Shown here piece after piece: positions 10,415 through 25,263 of a stretch of 41,229 nucleotides of DNA. Location of the stretch: positions 1 through 41,229 of the forward strand of contig NZ_REBW01000148.1 in assembly GCF_007692535.1 (NCBI RefSeq), written 5' to 3'. The DNA comes from Thioalkalivibrio sp. GTDB lineage: Bacteria > Pseudomonadota > Gammaproteobacteria > Ectothiorhodospirales > Ectothiorhodospiraceae. Position 1 is the stretch's first letter; every line of letters begins with the position of its first letter. The translations under genes and the position numbers were made by a program. A model generated the notes under the pieces. That model was not told where the DNA came from. It saw only the letters and a program-made list of their open reading frames with translations, and did no database searches.

Positions 10415-10765
10415 TTACTCGGGTATGTCGCCCGGACGACCCGGCAACGGGTCGATGGGAAGGGATTCGTCGAGCACCCGCTCCTGGCGGGCCTCTTCCT
10501 GCATCTGATCGATCAGGCTGCGCGCCTCCGGCGCCGATGCGGCGAGGTAGGCGAGCGAGAGGCTGTTCACGAAGAATACCACCGCCAGGACAGCGGTGGC
10601 GCGGCTCAGGAAATTGGCCGAGCCTCGCGCGCCGAAGACCGTGGCCGAAGCCCCGCTGCCGAAGGCGGCACCGGCATCCGCTCCCTTGCCGTGCTGCATC
10701 AGCACCAGCGCGATCAGGGCAACAGCCACCGCCACCTGCACGACGAGCAGGATGCCATAAATCAT
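10415..10765 (-). CDS. secG: Protein translocase subunit SecG
   Basis: A 116-residue inner-membrane subunit of the SecYEG protein-export channel. Two hydrophobic helices are seen, at about residues 3-22 ([20 protein letters not shown]) and 52-72, separated by the family loop [21 protein letters not shown], which holds the conserved Gly-rich and FG elements. A charged tail of about 40 residues follows. The start ATG (10763-10765) overlaps the tpiA stop in an ATGA arrangement, so the pair is translationally coupled. The order glmM-tpiA-secG-tRNA-Leu matches that of pseudomonads; E. coli lacks tpiA at this place. Confidence 0.96.
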   Translation of the reverse strand: MIYGILLVVQVAVAVALIALVLMQHGKGADAGAAFGSGASATVFGARGSANFLSRATAVLAVVFFVNSLSLAYLAASAPEARSLIDQMQEEARQERVLDESLPIDPLPGRPGDIPE

Positions 10766-11538
10766 ACGTTGCCCTGCGCTTGCACCGCGGCAGCTGCGTT
10801 GACGATACCAATGAAGGAATCGGCGTCCAGCGAGGCACCGCCGATGAGTCCGCCGTCGATGTCCGGCAGGGAGAACAGCCCCGGTGCGTTGTCGGCCTTG
10901 ACGCTGCCACCGTAGAGAATCCGAAGTCCGTCCGCGACTCTGGGATCGCGGCCCGCGACCCGGGCGCGAATGAAGGCGTGCACCTCGGCCGCTTGCTCCG
11001 GGCTCGCAGTCAAGCCGGTACCGATGGCCCATACAGGCTCGTAGGCGACGACCGCACGGTCGAAGGCCGCCACACCTGCCGCGTCCAGCACCGCATCGAG
11101 CTGTTCCGCCACCACCGCCTCGGTCCGCCCCGCCTCGCGATCGTCCAGTTGCTCGCCGACGCAAAGGATCGGGACGAGACCGGCCGACTGGGCCGCGATG
11201 AACTTGCGTGCAACCCAGGCGCTGTCTTCCTGCTGCCGGGCGCGACGCTCGGAGTGACCGACGATCACATACTCGCAGCCCAGCTCCTTCAGCATGTCCG
11301 CCGCGATCTCGCCCGTGAAGGCGCCCGCCGTCTCGTCGGAGCAGTCCTGTCCCCCGACGGAGATCGGCTTGCCCTGCAGCTGCGACACGACATCCGGCAG
11401 ATAGACCGCGGGCGGGCACACGGCCACCGCCACGGCGTCACTGCCGTGAATGGCGCCGCTGAGCGCGGACAGAAGTTCTCGGTTCGCTGCCAGCGAGCCG
11501 TTCATCTTCCAGTTCCCTGCGACCAGTGCCTTACGCAT
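10762..11538 (-). CDS. tpiA: Triosephosphate isomerase
   Basis: A 258-residue TIM-barrel enzyme that interconverts dihydroxyacetone phosphate and glyceraldehyde 3-phosphate in cytoplasmic glycolysis and gluconeogenesis. All catalytic residues are in place: K11 in GNWKMN, H95 in VIVGHSERR and E167 in [12 protein letters not shown]. The phosphate-binding loops ILYGGSV and GGLIGGASL are also present. The ATG at 11536-11538 ([13 protein letters not shown]) is the standard start; the frame extends upstream without family similarity. It lies 40 bp after glmM and overlaps secG by 4 bp. Confidence 0.98.
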   Translation of the reverse strand: MRKALVAGNWKMNGSLAANRELLSALSGAIHGSDAVAVAVCPPAVYLPDVVSQLQGKPISVGGQDCSDETAGAFTGEIAADMLKELGCEYVIVGHSERRARQQEDSAWVARKFIAAQSAGLVPILCVGEQLDDREAGRTEAVVAEQLDAVLDAAGVAAFDRAVVAYEPVWAIGTGLTASPEQAAEVHAFIRARVAGRDPRVADGLRILYGGSVKADNAPGLFSLPDIDGGLIGGASLDADSFIGIVNAAAAVQAQGNV

Positions 11539-11578
11539 GCAATCAACCTTGCTGAAGTATTCAATGAGGCGCGCGATG

Positions 11579-12949
11579 TTACCGGCGCGGTGCCTGCAAA
11601 TCAACCTGGGCGACCGCGAGAGCCTCGCGGATCGCTGCGGCGATGCGCTGGGCGGCCGCCTCGATACGTACCGCGTCGTCACCCTCCACCATCACCCGGA
11701 CCAGTGGCTCGGTGCCCGAGGGTCGCAGCAGCACCCGCCCGTTGCGGGCAAGTTCCGCAGAGACCTGTTCCACCATGGCCTTGATTGACGGTTTCTCCAG
11801 CACCCGGGCGGCGGAGCCCTCGACGGGCACGTTGATCAGGATCTGTGGATATTTCTTCACCGCCTGGCGCAGGACCGACAGCGGCTTGCCGGTGCGGTGC
11901 ATCAGGTGCGCCACGCGCAGCGCCGCGACCGTACCGTCACCGGTCGTGGTGTGGCTCAGGCAGACGATGTGGCCGGAGCCCTCGCCACCGAGGTGCCAAC
12001 CGTTGCGGCGCAGTTCCTCGAGCACGTAACGGTCACCCACCCGCGCACGCACGAAGGGGATACCGGCCGCGCCCAGGGCCATCTCAAGACCCAGATTGCT
12101 CATCTGCGTCCCGACCACACCCCCGGAAAAACCGCCGTCGGTGTGCTCGGACAGGGCCAGGATTCCAAGGATCTCATCGCCATCGACGACCTCGCCCTGC
12201 TCGTCGACCAGGATCACGCGGTCCCCGTCACCGTCGAGCGCAATACCGAGATGCGCGCCCACGGCGAGCACTCGCAGGCGCAGTTGCTCGGGATACAGCG
12301 CCCCGCAGTCGGCATTGATGTTGTAGCCGTCGGGACTGGCACCGATGGTCTCCACGTCCGCACCGAGTTCGTCGAAGACCTGCGGCGTGACGTTGTAGGT
12401 GGCTCCGTGCGCGCAGTCGATCACCAGCCGCAGGCCGCGGAGCTCGGAGCGCGCGGGAACCGCGCTCTTGCAGAACTCGATGTAGCGCCCGGCAGCATCG
12501 CGGATCCGCTCGGCCTTGCCGAGCCGGTGCGAATCCAGCGCGCCCATGGGGTGCTCCAGGTGGGCCTCGATCGCCTCCTCCATGGCATCCGGCAGCTTGT
12601 CGCCCTCGGGCGTGAAGAACTTGAAGCCATTGTCCTGGTAGGGGTTGTGCGACGCGCTGATCACCACGCCCGCCGCCGCCCGAAAAGTCCGGGTCAGGTA
12701 GGCGATCGCCGGGGTCGGCATCGGTCCCAGCAGCGCGATATCGACGCCCGCTGCCGACAGACCGGCCTCCATGGCGGATTCGAACATGTAGCCGGACACC
12801 CGCGTGTCCTTGCCGATCAGCACGGGACCCGAGCTTTCTTGACCCAGAACCGTGCCGACGGCGTAGCCGAGCCGCAGTGCAAACTCCGGCGTCATCGGCC
12901 ACTCGCCTGTGCGACCACGAATTCCGTCGGTCCCGAAATACTTGCCCAT
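11579..12949 (-). CDS. glmM: Phosphoglucosamine mutase
   Basis: A 456-residue member of the alpha-D-phosphohexomutase family that converts glucosamine 6-phosphate to glucosamine 1-phosphate, feeding UDP-GlcNAc for peptidoglycan and lipopolysaccharide. The phosphorylated active-site serine is S100 in ISASHNPYQDNG. The metal-binding loop LDGDGDRV and the C-terminal phosphate-binding loop LLRPSGTEPLVRVM are intact, and the N-terminus MGKYFGTDGIRG is characteristic. It starts 3 bp after the folP stop, in the conserved folP-glmM pair. Confidence 0.98.
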   Translation of the reverse strand: MGKYFGTDGIRGRTGEWPMTPEFALRLGYAVGTVLGQESSGPVLIGKDTRVSGYMFESAMEAGLSAAGVDIALLGPMPTPAIAYLTRTFRAAAGVVISASHNPYQDNGFKFFTPEGDKLPDAMEEAIEAHLEHPMGALDSHRLGKAERIRDAAGRYIEFCKSAVPARSELRGLRLVIDCAHGATYNVTPQVFDELGADVETIGASPDGYNINADCGALYPEQLRLRVLAVGAHLGIALDGDGDRVILVDEQGEVVDGDEILGILALSEHTDGGFSGGVVGTQMSNLGLEMALGAAGIPFVRARVGDRYVLEELRRNGWHLGGEGSGHIVCLSHTTTGDGTVAALRVAHLMHRTGKPLSVLRQAVKKYPQILINVPVEGSAARVLEKPSIKAMVEQVSAELARNGRVLLRPSGTEPLVRVMVEGDDAVRIEAAAQRIAAAIREALAVAQVDLQAPRR

Positions 12950-12952
12950 CGG

Positions 12953-13810
12953 TCAGATCTCCCCTGTTTCCTGTTCACCCAGTGCCGCCAGAATCGCCAG
13001 CGCATCGGCGGTCTCCCGCACGTCGTGCACGCGCAGGATACGGGCACCCGCGCGCGCCGCCAGCATCGCTGCCGTGACGCTACCCATCAATCGATCCGTT
13101 ACCAGCCTGTCCCCCAGCAGGGACCCGATCATGGACTTGCGGGACACTCCGACCAGCACCGGGTAACCAATGGCCACCAGTGTCGACAGCCCGCGAAACA
13201 ACGCTATGTTGTGCTCCAGCGTCTTGCCAAACCCGAAGCCCGGATCGAGCACGATGCGCTCCTGCGCCACCCCGCGTGCCAGCAGCGCTTCGGCCTGTCC
13301 GGACAGAAACGCAACGACTTCGGCGACGACATCGCGGTACTGCGGTCGTTCCTGCATCGAGCGTGGCGTGCCCTGCATGTGCATCAGGCACACCGCGGCA
13401 CCGCTCGCGGCGGCCACATCCATCGCGCCCGGAGCCCGAAGACCGTTGACGTCGTTGATCATGCCTGCCCCGGCCGCCACGGCCGCGCGCATCACCTCGG
13501 GCTTGCTCGTGTCGATGGACACCGGCACGTTCAGTTCCGTGCGCACCGCAGCGATCACCGGGATCACCCGCTCGAGCTCCGCATCCAGGGGTACGGATTC
13601 TGCGCCCGGACGGGTGGATTCGCCGCCCACATCGATGATGTCGGCCCCGTCGGCAACCAGCCTGCGTGCGTGCCCGATGGCGCTCTCCCGTCCGGCAAAG
13701 CGGCCGCCATCGGAAAAGGAGTCCGGCGTGACGTTCAAAACGCCCATGATCAGGGGGCGATCCAGCGGCAACCGATGTCCGGCAAAATCCAGGGGCAGGC
13801 GTTCGAGCAT
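12953..13810 (-). CDS. folP: Dihydropteroate synthase
   Basis: A 285-residue TIM-barrel enzyme of folate synthesis that joins p-aminobenzoate to hydroxymethyldihydropterin diphosphate; it is the sulfonamide target. Both family signatures are clear: IMGVLNVTPDSFSDGGRF near the N-terminus, and DGADIIDVGGESTRPGAE. The ATG at 13808-13810 (MLERLPLDFAG) gives a normal lead-in to the first strand, but no Shine-Dalgarno-like sequence is obvious ahead of it. Unusually, the strong ftsH terminator ends only 22 bp upstream, so expression needs read-through or a promoter that gives an almost leaderless message. glmM follows after 3 bp. Confidence 0.97.
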   Translation of the reverse strand: MLERLPLDFAGHRLPLDRPLIMGVLNVTPDSFSDGGRFAGRESAIGHARRLVADGADIIDVGGESTRPGAESVPLDAELERVIPVIAAVRTELNVPVSIDTSKPEVMRAAVAAGAGMINDVNGLRAPGAMDVAAASGAAVCLMHMQGTPRSMQERPQYRDVVAEVVAFLSGQAEALLARGVAQERIVLDPGFGFGKTLEHNIALFRGLSTLVAIGYPVLVGVSRKSMIGSLLGDRLVTDRLMGSVTAAMLAARAGARILRVHDVRETADALAILAALGEQETGEI

Positions 13811-13832
13811 GCCGGGATGGTAATGGATTTAC

Positions 13833-13870
13833 AAAAAAAAGGGGTACCCGGATAGGGATCCGGGTACCCC
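13833..13870 (-). terminator. Strong Rho-independent terminator after ftsH
   Basis: On the minus strand a perfect 13-bp GC-rich stem (GGGGTACCCGGAT pairing with ATCCGGGTACCCC, 13841-13870) with a 4-nt loop is followed at once by eight T residues. It lies 17 bp past the ftsH stop and 22 bp before the folP start. The structure is a textbook intrinsic terminator and the best one in the window. Confidence 0.93.
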
Positions 13871-13887
13871 CGTGCACCGCCCTGGGC

Positions 13888-15831
13888 TCAGGGCTGCGGG
13901 GCGGGACCCCCGACGACCCCGGGACTGGGACGGTCGCCGGCATCCGCCGCGGGATCCGGACTCGGAGCGCCCACGTCGGGCTTGCCCGGGGCGTCCTCGT
14001 CCTTCCAATCCACTGGCGGTCTCGGATCACGGCCTTCCATGACATCCGTGATCTGCGGCTCGTCGATGGTCTCGTACTTCACCAGCGCGGCTGCCATCGC
14101 ATGCAGTTTGTCCAGGTTGTCGGTCAGAATCGTCTTCGCCCGCTCGTAGGACGTGTCGATCACCCGGCGAACCTCCTCGTCGATGGCATGCGCGGTCTCG
14201 TCGGACATGTGCTTGGTCTGGGTGACCTGGCGTCCCAGGAAGACCTCGCCCTCGTCCTCCCCGTAGGCCAGCGGGCCCAGCCGATCGGACAATCCCCACT
14301 TGGTGACCATGTTGCGGGCGATCATCGTGGCACGCTCGATGTCGTTCGAGGCGCCGGTGGTGACCCGGTCGGCCCCGAAGATCAGTTCCTCCGCGATCCG
14401 ACCGCCGAACAGGCTTGCGATCTGGCTCTCCAGGCGCGTCTTGGAGTGACTGTAGCGGTCCTCCTCGGGCAGGAACATGGTCACGCCGAGGGCGCGTCCA
14501 CGCGGGATGATGCTGACCTTGTAGACCGGGTCATGCTCCGGCACGGTGCGGCCGACGATCGCGTGCCCGGCCTCGTGGTACGCGGTCAGCTTCTTCTCGT
14601 CCTCGCTCATCACCATGGACTTGCGTTCCGCGCCCATCATGATCTTGTCCTTGGCGCGTTCGAAGTCGGACATGTCGACGGTACGCTTGCCGGCACGGGC
14701 GGCGAACAGCGCAGCCTCGTTGACCAGGTTGGCGAGATCCGCGCCGGAGAAGCCCGGCGTGCCGCGCGCGATCAGGCTCGGCCGCACGTCGTCGGACAGC
14801 GGGACCTTGCGCATGTGCACCTTGAGGATCTGCTCGCGACCACGCACGTCCGGGGCCGGCACCACCACCTGGCGGTCGAAGCGGCCGGGACGCAGCAGCG
14901 CAGGATCGAGCACGTCGGGCCGGTTGGTGGCCGCGATGACGATTACGCCCTCGTTGCCCTCGAAACCGTCCATCTCGACCAGCAACTGGTTCAGCGTCTG
15001 TTCGCGCTCGTCGTGTCCGCCGCCCAGACCGGCACCCCGGTGACGGCCGACCGCGTCGATCTCGTCGATGAAGATAATGCAGGGCGCGTGCTTCTTCGCG
15101 GTCTCGAACATGTCACGGACCCGCGACGCGCCGACACCGACGAACATCTCCACGAAGTCGGAACCGGAGATGGTGAAGAAGGGCACCTTGGCCTCCCCCG
15201 CGATGGCCTTGGCCAGCAGGGTCTTGCCGGTTCCGGGAGAGCCGACCATCAGCACACCCCGCGGGATCTTGCCGCCGAGCTTCTGGAACTTCGACGGATC
15301 CCGGAGGAAGTCCACGAGTTCGGAGACCTCGTCCTTGGCCTCGTCGCAGCCGGCGACATCCGCGAAGGTCACCTTGACCTGGTCCTCGGACATCATCTTG
15401 GCCTTGCTCTTCCCGAAGGACATCGCACCGCGGCCTCCGGCCCCACCACCCTGCATCTGGCGCATGAAGTAGATCCAGACACCGATGAGCAGCAGCATCG
15501 GGAACCAGCTGATCAGGATATCCATCAGCAGCGAGCGCCGCTGGGGCTCCTGGGCGCGGATCTCGACGTTGTTCGCGAGCAGGTCACCGATCAGCCCCGG
15601 ATCGTTGGGGCTCTCGGTCCGGAACGAGCGACCTTCGATGGTCGTGCCACGGATCGTGGTGCCCTCGATGGTCACGCTCTCCACCCGACCAGCCTTCACG
15701 TCGTTGATGAACGACGAGTAGGTCATGCTGCGGGCTTCCTGCTGCGGCTCGGGGCTGAAGTTGTTGAACACGGACATCAGCACGACCGCGATCACCGCCC
15801 AGATCACCAGATTTTTTACCAGGCCATTCAA
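13888..15831 (-). CDS. ftsH: ATP-dependent zinc metalloprotease FtsH (TTG start)
   Basis: A 647-residue membrane-anchored AAA+ protease that degrades misfolded membrane proteins and regulators such as LpxC or sigma32 in relatives. Layout: transmembrane helix at about 5-24, periplasmic domain, second helix at about 101-120, AAA+ domain with P-loop GSPGTGKT (197-204) and Walker [12 protein letters not shown], then the zinc protease motif HEAGH (419-423). The P-loop has Ser where GPPGTGKT is usual. The C-terminal 40 residues are rich in Pro, Asp and Gly. The only start matching the family is TTG (15829-15831), with GAGGTG about seven bases upstream. An ATG one frame off begins four bases after the first T of the TTG and stops after three codons. 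Confidence 0.97.
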   Translation of the reverse strand: MNGLVKNLVIWAVIAVVLMSVFNNFSPEPQQEARSMTYSSFINDVKAGRVESVTIEGTTIRGTTIEGRSFRTESPNDPGLIGDLLANNVEIRAQEPQRRSLLMDILISWFPMLLLIGVWIYFMRQMQGGGAGGRGAMSFGKSKAKMMSEDQVKVTFADVAGCDEAKDEVSELVDFLRDPSKFQKLGGKIPRGVLMVGSPGTGKTLLAKAIAGEAKVPFFTISGSDFVEMFVGVGASRVRDMFETAKKHAPCIIFIDEIDAVGRHRGAGLGGGHDEREQTLNQLLVEMDGFEGNEGVIVIAATNRPDVLDPALLRPGRFDRQVVVPAPDVRGREQILKVHMRKVPLSDDVRPSLIARGTPGFSGADLANLVNEAALFAARAGKRTVDMSDFERAKDKIMMGAERKSMVMSEDEKKLTAYHEAGHAIVGRTVPEHDPVYKVSIIPRGRALGVTMFLPEEDRYSHSKTRLESQIASLFGGRIAEELIFGADRVTTGASNDIERATMIARNMVTKWGLSDRLGPLAYGEDEGEVFLGRQVTQTKHMSDETAHAIDEEVRRVIDTSYERAKTILTDNLDKLHAMAAALVKYETIDEPQITDVMEGRDPRPPVDWKDEDAPGKPDVGAPSPDPAADAGDRPSPGVVGGPAPQP

Positions 15832-15870
15832 AATAACACCTCGAAATCGCTTAGTTCGCCATAGTCAACG

Positions 15871-16497
15871 TTACACATCCCGGAGCCCTCGCGCCAATAC
15901 GTACACTTCCCGTGACCGAGGCCGCGAAGCCTCTGGCTTGCGCACCATCACACGGCTGAACCGCTTTCGCATCTCACGCAGGAATTCATCCGAACCCTGC
16001 CCCTGAAACACTTTGACGAGGAAAGCCCCATTCGGTTTCAAAACCCTGACAGAAAGATCCAGCGCCAGTTCACAGAGGTAGATGGCCCGTGGCTGGTCGA
16101 CCGCATCCGTTCCCGAGAGGTTGGGGGCGATATCCGACAGTACAAGGTCTGCCGGCTCGCCGCCCAGTCGGGCCAGGATGGCATTCAGGACCGACTCCTC
16201 GCGAAAATCCCCAGTCACGATGTCGACGCCCGGAATCGGGTCCATCGGCAGCAGGTCCGAGGCCACCACATGGCCCGACCGGCCCACGCGCTCCACGGCA
16301 TACTGGCTCCACCCGCCGGGGGCCGCTCCCAGGTCGACCACGCGCATGCCCGGCCCCAGAAGATGGTCGCGCCGGTCGATCTCCGCAAGCTTGTAGACCG
16401 CGCGTGCACGATAGCCTTCCTGCTGGGCACGCACGACGAAGGGATCGTCGAAGTGCTCCCTGAGCCAGCGTTGACTGGACTTGCTGCGTTTCGCCAT
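15871..16497 (-). CDS. rlmE: 23S rRNA (uridine2552-2'-O)-methyltransferase RlmE
   Basis: A 208-residue SAM-dependent methyltransferase (RrmJ/FtsJ fold) that methylates U2552 of 23S rRNA late in 50S assembly. The SAM motif is [17 protein letters not shown]. The catalytic tetrad K-D-K-E is present as K36 in AVYKLAE, Asp in [11 protein letters not shown], Lys in FLVKVFQG and Glu in SREVYVLA. The ATG at 16495-16497 has a very strong purine stretch (GGGGAGGGG) right ahead; the open frame extends further upstream without similarity. ftsH follows after 39 bp, the widely conserved rlmE-ftsH pair. The divergent gene is yhbY. Confidence 0.97.
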   Translation of the reverse strand: MAKRSKSSQRWLREHFDDPFVVRAQQEGYRARAVYKLAEIDRRDHLLGPGMRVVDLGAAPGGWSQYAVERVGRSGHVVASDLLPMDPIPGVDIVTGDFREESVLNAILARLGGEPADLVLSDIAPNLSGTDAVDQPRAIYLCELALDLSVRVLKPNGAFLVKVFQGQGSDEFLREMRKRFSRVMVRKPEASRPRSREVYVLARGLRDV

Positions 16498-16527
16498 CCC
16501 CTCCCCTTCGGACCGGCAACGGCACCA

Positions 16528-16536
16528 TGCTACACT
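16528..16536 (+). promoter_or_regulatory. Possible extended -10 promoter for yhbY
   Basis: The sequence TGCTACACT fits an extended -10 element (TG, one base, TACACT). Transcription would start near 16543, about 25 nt before the yhbY GTG. No good -35 hexamer is visible at the right distance. Prediction by eye only. Confidence 0.4.
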
Positions 16537-16567
16537 GGCACCCCTACGAAACACCGGTATCTCGTAC

Positions 16568-16861
16568 GTGGACCTGACCGACCCGCAGCGCAAGCTGCTT
16601 CGCAGCCTGGCGCACCCGCGCAAACCCATCGTGACCATCGGCCGCAACGGCCTGACAGATGCCGTGCTCGCCGAACTGGACCAGGCGCTGGAACATCACG
16701 AGCTGGTCAAGATCAAGGTCAAGATCGGCGATCGCGAGCACCGCAACGCCATGGTCAATGCCCTTTGCGAACGGACCGGCGCGGCCCTGATCCAGCGCAT
16801 CGGATTCGTCGCCACCGTGTTTCGGCGCAATGCCGAAAAACCGGTGATCTCCCTGGTGTGA
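16568..16861 (+). CDS. yhbY: CRM-domain ribosome assembly protein YhbY
   Basis: A 97-residue RNA-binding protein of the CRM (YhbY) family that associates with pre-50S ribosomal particles. The core is recognisable in the [20 protein letters not shown] stretch, with the GxxG-type loop GRNG, then [12 protein letters not shown] and the final beta strands around [12 protein letters not shown] start at 16568-16570 gives 97 residues, equal to E. coli YhbY; the open frame reaches 29 codons further upstream but overlaps the rlmE start and lacks similarity. It is divergent from rlmE (70-bp gap) and convergent with greA (24 bp), the only plus-strand gene in the first 25 kb. Confidence 0.95.
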   Translation: MDLTDPQRKLLRSLAHPRKPIVTIGRNGLTDAVLAELDQALEHHELVKIKVKIGDREHRNAMVNALCERTGAALIQRIGFVATVFRRNAEKPVISLV

Positions 16862-16885
16862 TTCCCTTGGCGGGAATTCCTTCCC

Positions 16886-17361
16886 TCAGTTGACGTAGAG
16901 CACTTCCAGGATCTCGTACTCACGTGCGCCGCCGGGAGCCTGCACGGTCACCAGGTCGCCCTCTTCCTTGCCGATCAGCGCCCGGGCGATCGGCGAACTC
17001 ACCGAAATCATGCCCTGCTTGATGTCGGCCTCGTCATCGCCGACGATGCGGTAGGTCACCGCGTTGCCGTCTTCCGTGGCCTCGAGCTTCACCGTCACGC
17101 CAAAGACGACCTTGCCGCTCTTCGGAAGGGTGGCGACATCGATGACCTGGGCGTTCGCGAGTTTGCCCTCGATCTCCCGGATCCGGCCCTCGATGAAGCT
17201 CTGCTGCTCGCGCGCGGCGTGGTATTCCGCGTTCTCCTTCAGGTCGCCGTGGGCGCGGGCTTCGGCAATGGCATTCACCACCCGGGGCCGGTCCTCGGCT
17301 TTCAGCCGGCGCAATTCCTCTTTCAGCTTCTCGGCACCGGCGACGGTCAGTGGGGTCTTGC

Positions 17362-17365
<4 letters not shown>
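16886..17365 (-). CDS. greA: Transcription elongation factor GreA
   Basis: A 159-residue factor that enters the RNA polymerase secondary channel and stimulates cleavage of backtracked transcripts. The N-terminal coiled coil (about 1-75) carries the functional tip [16 protein letters not shown] with its acidic residues. The C-terminal FKBP-like domain includes the [19 protein letters not shown] stretch. Length and motifs are standard. Its ATG overlaps the carB stop (ATGA), so it is the last gene of a dapB-carA-carB-greA series. A small inverted repeat (ATTCCC/GGGAAT, 16861-16877) lies just downstream but lacks a T-run. Confidence 0.98.
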
Positions 17366-20601
<3,236 letters not shown>

Positions 20602-20648
20602 GGCAAGGCAGCTCCGGAGTCGGATTCGAGTGCGGCTTGGGGAAGGAT

Positions 20649-21782
20649 CTAGCGGCGCGCGGCGCGCATCGCGGCGATGAAATCATCAAAGGCGGGGGCG
20701 ACGTCATGCGGACCCGGGCTGGCTTCCGGGTGTCCCTGGAAGCTGAACGCCGGGCAGTCGTTGCGCGCAATGCCCTGCAGGGTGCCGTCGAACAGGGAGC
20801 GGTGGGTGGGCTCCAGGCAGTCCGGCAGGTTCTGCTCGTCGACCGCGAAACCGTGGTTCTGGCTGGAAATCATCACCTTGTTGCTGCGCAGGTCCTGGAT
20901 CGGATGGTTGGCTCCGTGATGGCCAAACTTCATCTTCACCGTCCGTGCGCCGCTGGCCAGCCCGAGCAACTGGTGCCCAAGGCAGATGCCGAACAGCGGT
21001 GTCTGCTCCGTGCAGAAGCGACGGATGGTGGCCACTGCGTAATCGCAGGGCTCCGGATCGCCGGGTCCGTTGGAGAGGAAGATCCCGTCCGGCTGCATGT
21101 CCAGGGCGTCCTGCGCCGATGTGTGGGCCGGCACGACGGTCACCCGGCAGCCACGATCGACGAGCATGCGCAGGATGTTGTGTTTCATGCCGAAATCATA
21201 GGCGACCACGTGAAACTCGGCGTCGGTCGGGCTGAGCCGGTGCACCGGTCCGTCGAGATTCCAGGTGCCGTCCAGCCACTCGTAGCTGTTCCTGGTGGTG
21301 ACCTCGCGCGCGAGATCCATGCCCTTGATGCCGGGAAAGGCGCGCGCCTGCTCCAGCGCACGCTCGACATCGATCTCGCCCCCCTGCATGCAGCCGTTCT
21401 GCGCACCCTTCTCCCGCAGGATGCGGGTCAGCTTGCGGGTGTCGATGCCGGAGATCGCGACCACCCGGTGACGCATCAGGAAATCGGGAAGCGACTCGCG
21501 GCTGCGCCAGTTGCTGACCAGCGGCGGCACATCACGCACGATCAGCCCGGCTGCGTGCACCCGTGCCGATTCGTCGTCCTCCGGAGTCGCGCCCACATTG
21601 CCAATGTGCGGGTAGGTGAGGGTAACCATCTGCCGGGCATAGGAGGGATCGGTCAGAATCTCCTGATAACCCGTCATCGCGGTGTTGAAGACCACCTCCC
21701 CGACGGTCTCCCCGACCGCCCCCACGGACTGGCCATGAAACACGGTTCCGTCTTCGAGAACGAGCACAGCGGGCACGGACAC
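20649..21782 (-). CDS. carA: Carbamoyl-phosphate synthase small (glutaminase) subunit
   Basis: A 377-residue subunit that hydrolyses glutamine and channels ammonia to CarB. The N-terminal CPSase_sm domain ([13 protein letters not shown] through [11 protein letters not shown]) precedes a class I glutamine amidotransferase domain with nucleophile Cys in [12 protein letters not shown] and the His/Glu pair in [13 protein letters not shown]. The GTG at 21780-21782 (GTG-TCC-GTG) is preferred because GGAGG (21788-21792) lies about five bases ahead; the next GTG two codons on is possible. An upstream ATG at 21848 would add 22 residues unlike the family. The 115-bp gap to dapB holds a promoter and alternative hairpins. 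Confidence 0.97.
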   Translation of the reverse strand: MSVPAVLVLEDGTVFHGQSVGAVGETVGEVVFNTAMTGYQEILTDPSYARQMVTLTYPHIGNVGATPEDDESARVHAAGLIVRDVPPLVSNWRSRESLPDFLMRHRVVAISGIDTRKLTRILREKGAQNGCMQGGEIDVERALEQARAFPGIKGMDLAREVTTRNSYEWLDGTWNLDGPVHRLSPTDAEFHVVAYDFGMKHNILRMLVDRGCRVTVVPAHTSAQDALDMQPDGIFLSNGPGDPEPCDYAVATIRRFCTEQTPLFGICLGHQLLGLASGARTVKMKFGHHGANHPIQDLRSNKVMISSQNHGFAVDEQNLPDCLEPTHRSLFDGTLQGIARNDCPAFSFQGHPEASPGPHDVAPAFDDFIAAMRAARR

Positions 21783-21794
21783 GGGCACCTCCGG

Positions 21795-21833
21795 AGTGGT
21801 GGCTTGCGCGCGACCCACCACTGCTGACAGTGG
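21795..21833 (-). other. Two mutually exclusive hairpins in the carA leader
   Basis: On the transcribed strand CCACTG and CAGTGG (21818-21833, 4-nt loop) can pair. Alternatively AGTGGTGG can pair with CCACCACT (21795-21822, 12-nt loop). The two share the AGTGG arm, so only one can form. The second ends two or three bases before the GGAGG ribosome-binding site and could limit access to it. No regulator site was recognised; a regulatory role is inference. Confidence 0.4.
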
Positions 21834-21862
21834 CGAGCACGTTGGCATACGGGATGTGCCTC

Positions 21863-21892
21863 AGTGTACGCGAGCGCCGAAACGCGGTCCAA
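21863..21892 (-). promoter_or_regulatory. Predicted sigma70 promoter of carA
   Basis: On the minus strand TTGGAC (21887-21892) and TACACT (21863-21868) are separated by 18 bp, right after the dapB stop. Transcription would begin near 21856, giving a leader of about 74 nt. This allows carAB-greA to be expressed apart from dapB. Prediction by eye. Confidence 0.5.
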
Positions 21893-21897
21893 CCGGA

Positions 21898-24012
<2,115 letters not shown>

Positions 24013-24129
24013 CTACAGGACTGCAGACTCTGGGCGAGAGGGCCGCAGCCCATGCCGCCGTCGTCACTGGACGGCCATGCGCCTCGGGCCATGGATCGCG
24101 AAAAACCCGGCTGCGGAATCGCGGACTGA

Positions 24130-25257
24130 TCAGGAACCGCCGCTGCTGCGCGGAGGTGAACCCGTAATCTCGGTGAAAGGCGGCAGCCCGGTGCTGACAT
24201 CGGCATTCTGGGCCCTGTTGCGCAGGGCATGATCCATCAGGACCAGCGCCAGCATGGCCTCGGCGATCGGCGTGGCCCGAATGCCGACACAGGGATCGTG
24301 GCGTCCCTTGGTCACCACCTCGACCGGCTCGCCCGCCATGTTCACGCTGCGGCCCGGCAGGCGGATGCTGGAAGTGGGCTTCAGAGCCATGCTGACGCGG
24401 ATCGTCTGTCCCGAGGAGATGCCGCCCAGCACGCCACCGGAGTGATTGCTCAGAAAACCCTCCGGAGACATCTCGTCCCGATGTTCGGTGCCGCGCTGGT
24501 CGACCACGGCGAAACCGTCCCCGATCTCCACGCCCTTGACTGCGTTGATGCTCATCATCGCATGTGCGATGTCGGCGTCGAGACGGTCGAAGATCGGTTC
24601 ACCCCACCCCGGAGGCACGCCGCGGGCCTCGACCTCGATGCGCGCCCCGACCGAATCGCCGGACTTGCGCAGCCGGTCCATGAAGGCCTCGAGTTCCGGT
24701 ACCCGGTCGGGGTCCGGGGCAAAGAAGGGGTTCTGTTCCACGGCGGCCGCATCCCGGTACTCGACCCGGATGGGCCCGAGTTGCGATAGCCAGCCCCGGA
24801 TCTCGACGCCGTAGCGGTGCGCCAGATATCGCTTCGCGATACCGCCGGCCGCCACCCGCAGCGCGGTCTCGCGCGCGGAACTACGGCCGCCGCCCCGGTA
24901 ATCCCGGAACCCGTATTTCTGGTGGTAGGTGTAGTCGGCGTGGCCGGGACGGAAGCGGTCCTTGATGTCACCGTAATCCTTCGACCGCTGGTCGACGTTC
25001 TCGATCAGCAGCCCGATCGGAGCGCCCGTCGTCAGGCCCTCGAACACGCCGGATAGGATGCGGACCTGGTCCGGCTCGCGGCGCTGGGTCGTGTGCCGCG
25101 ACTGCCCGGGGCGGCGCCGGTCCAGATCGCCCTGCAGGTCGTCCTCGCACACAGGAAGACCTGGAGGGCAGCCGTCGACAATGGCTCCCAGCGCCTGGCC
25201 ATGGCTCTCGCCGAAAGTGGTAACGACGAATGACTTTCCGAAGCTGTTTCCCGACAT
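24130..25257 (-). CDS. aroC: Chorismate synthase
   Basis: A 375-residue enzyme that forms chorismate from 5-enolpyruvylshikimate 3-phosphate, the last step of the shared aromatic pathway; it needs reduced FMN. Signatures: [16 protein letters not shown] at the N-terminus with the conserved His, then [34 protein letters not shown], and GGISSGQTI. The C-terminus continues past the core with a Pro/Ser tail (SPPRSSGGS). The ATG at 25255-25257 gives [16 protein letters not shown], the normal start. No Shine-Dalgarno sequence precedes it, and a -10-like TACACT sits only six bases upstream. Confidence 0.98.
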   Translation of the reverse strand: MSGNSFGKSFVVTTFGESHGQALGAIVDGCPPGLPVCEDDLQGDLDRRRPGQSRHTTQRREPDQVRILSGVFEGLTTGAPIGLLIENVDQRSKDYGDIKDRFRPGHADYTYHQKYGFRDYRGGGRSSARETALRVAAGGIAKRYLAHRYGVEIRGWLSQLGPIRVEYRDAAAVEQNPFFAPDPDRVPELEAFMDRLRKSGDSVGARIEVEARGVPPGWGEPIFDRLDADIAHAMMSINAVKGVEIGDGFAVVDQRGTEHRDEMSPEGFLSNHSGGVLGGISSGQTIRVSMALKPTSSIRLPGRSVNMAGEPVEVVTKGRHDPCVGIRATPIAEAMLALVLMDHALRNRAQNADVSTGLPPFTEITGSPPRSSGGS

Positions 25258-25263
25258 TGGCGT

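Noticed and set aside
16861-16877. Inverted repeat ATTCCC/GGGAAT between yhbY and greA as a bidirectional terminator
   Set aside because: The stem is only 6 bp and neither side has a T-run.
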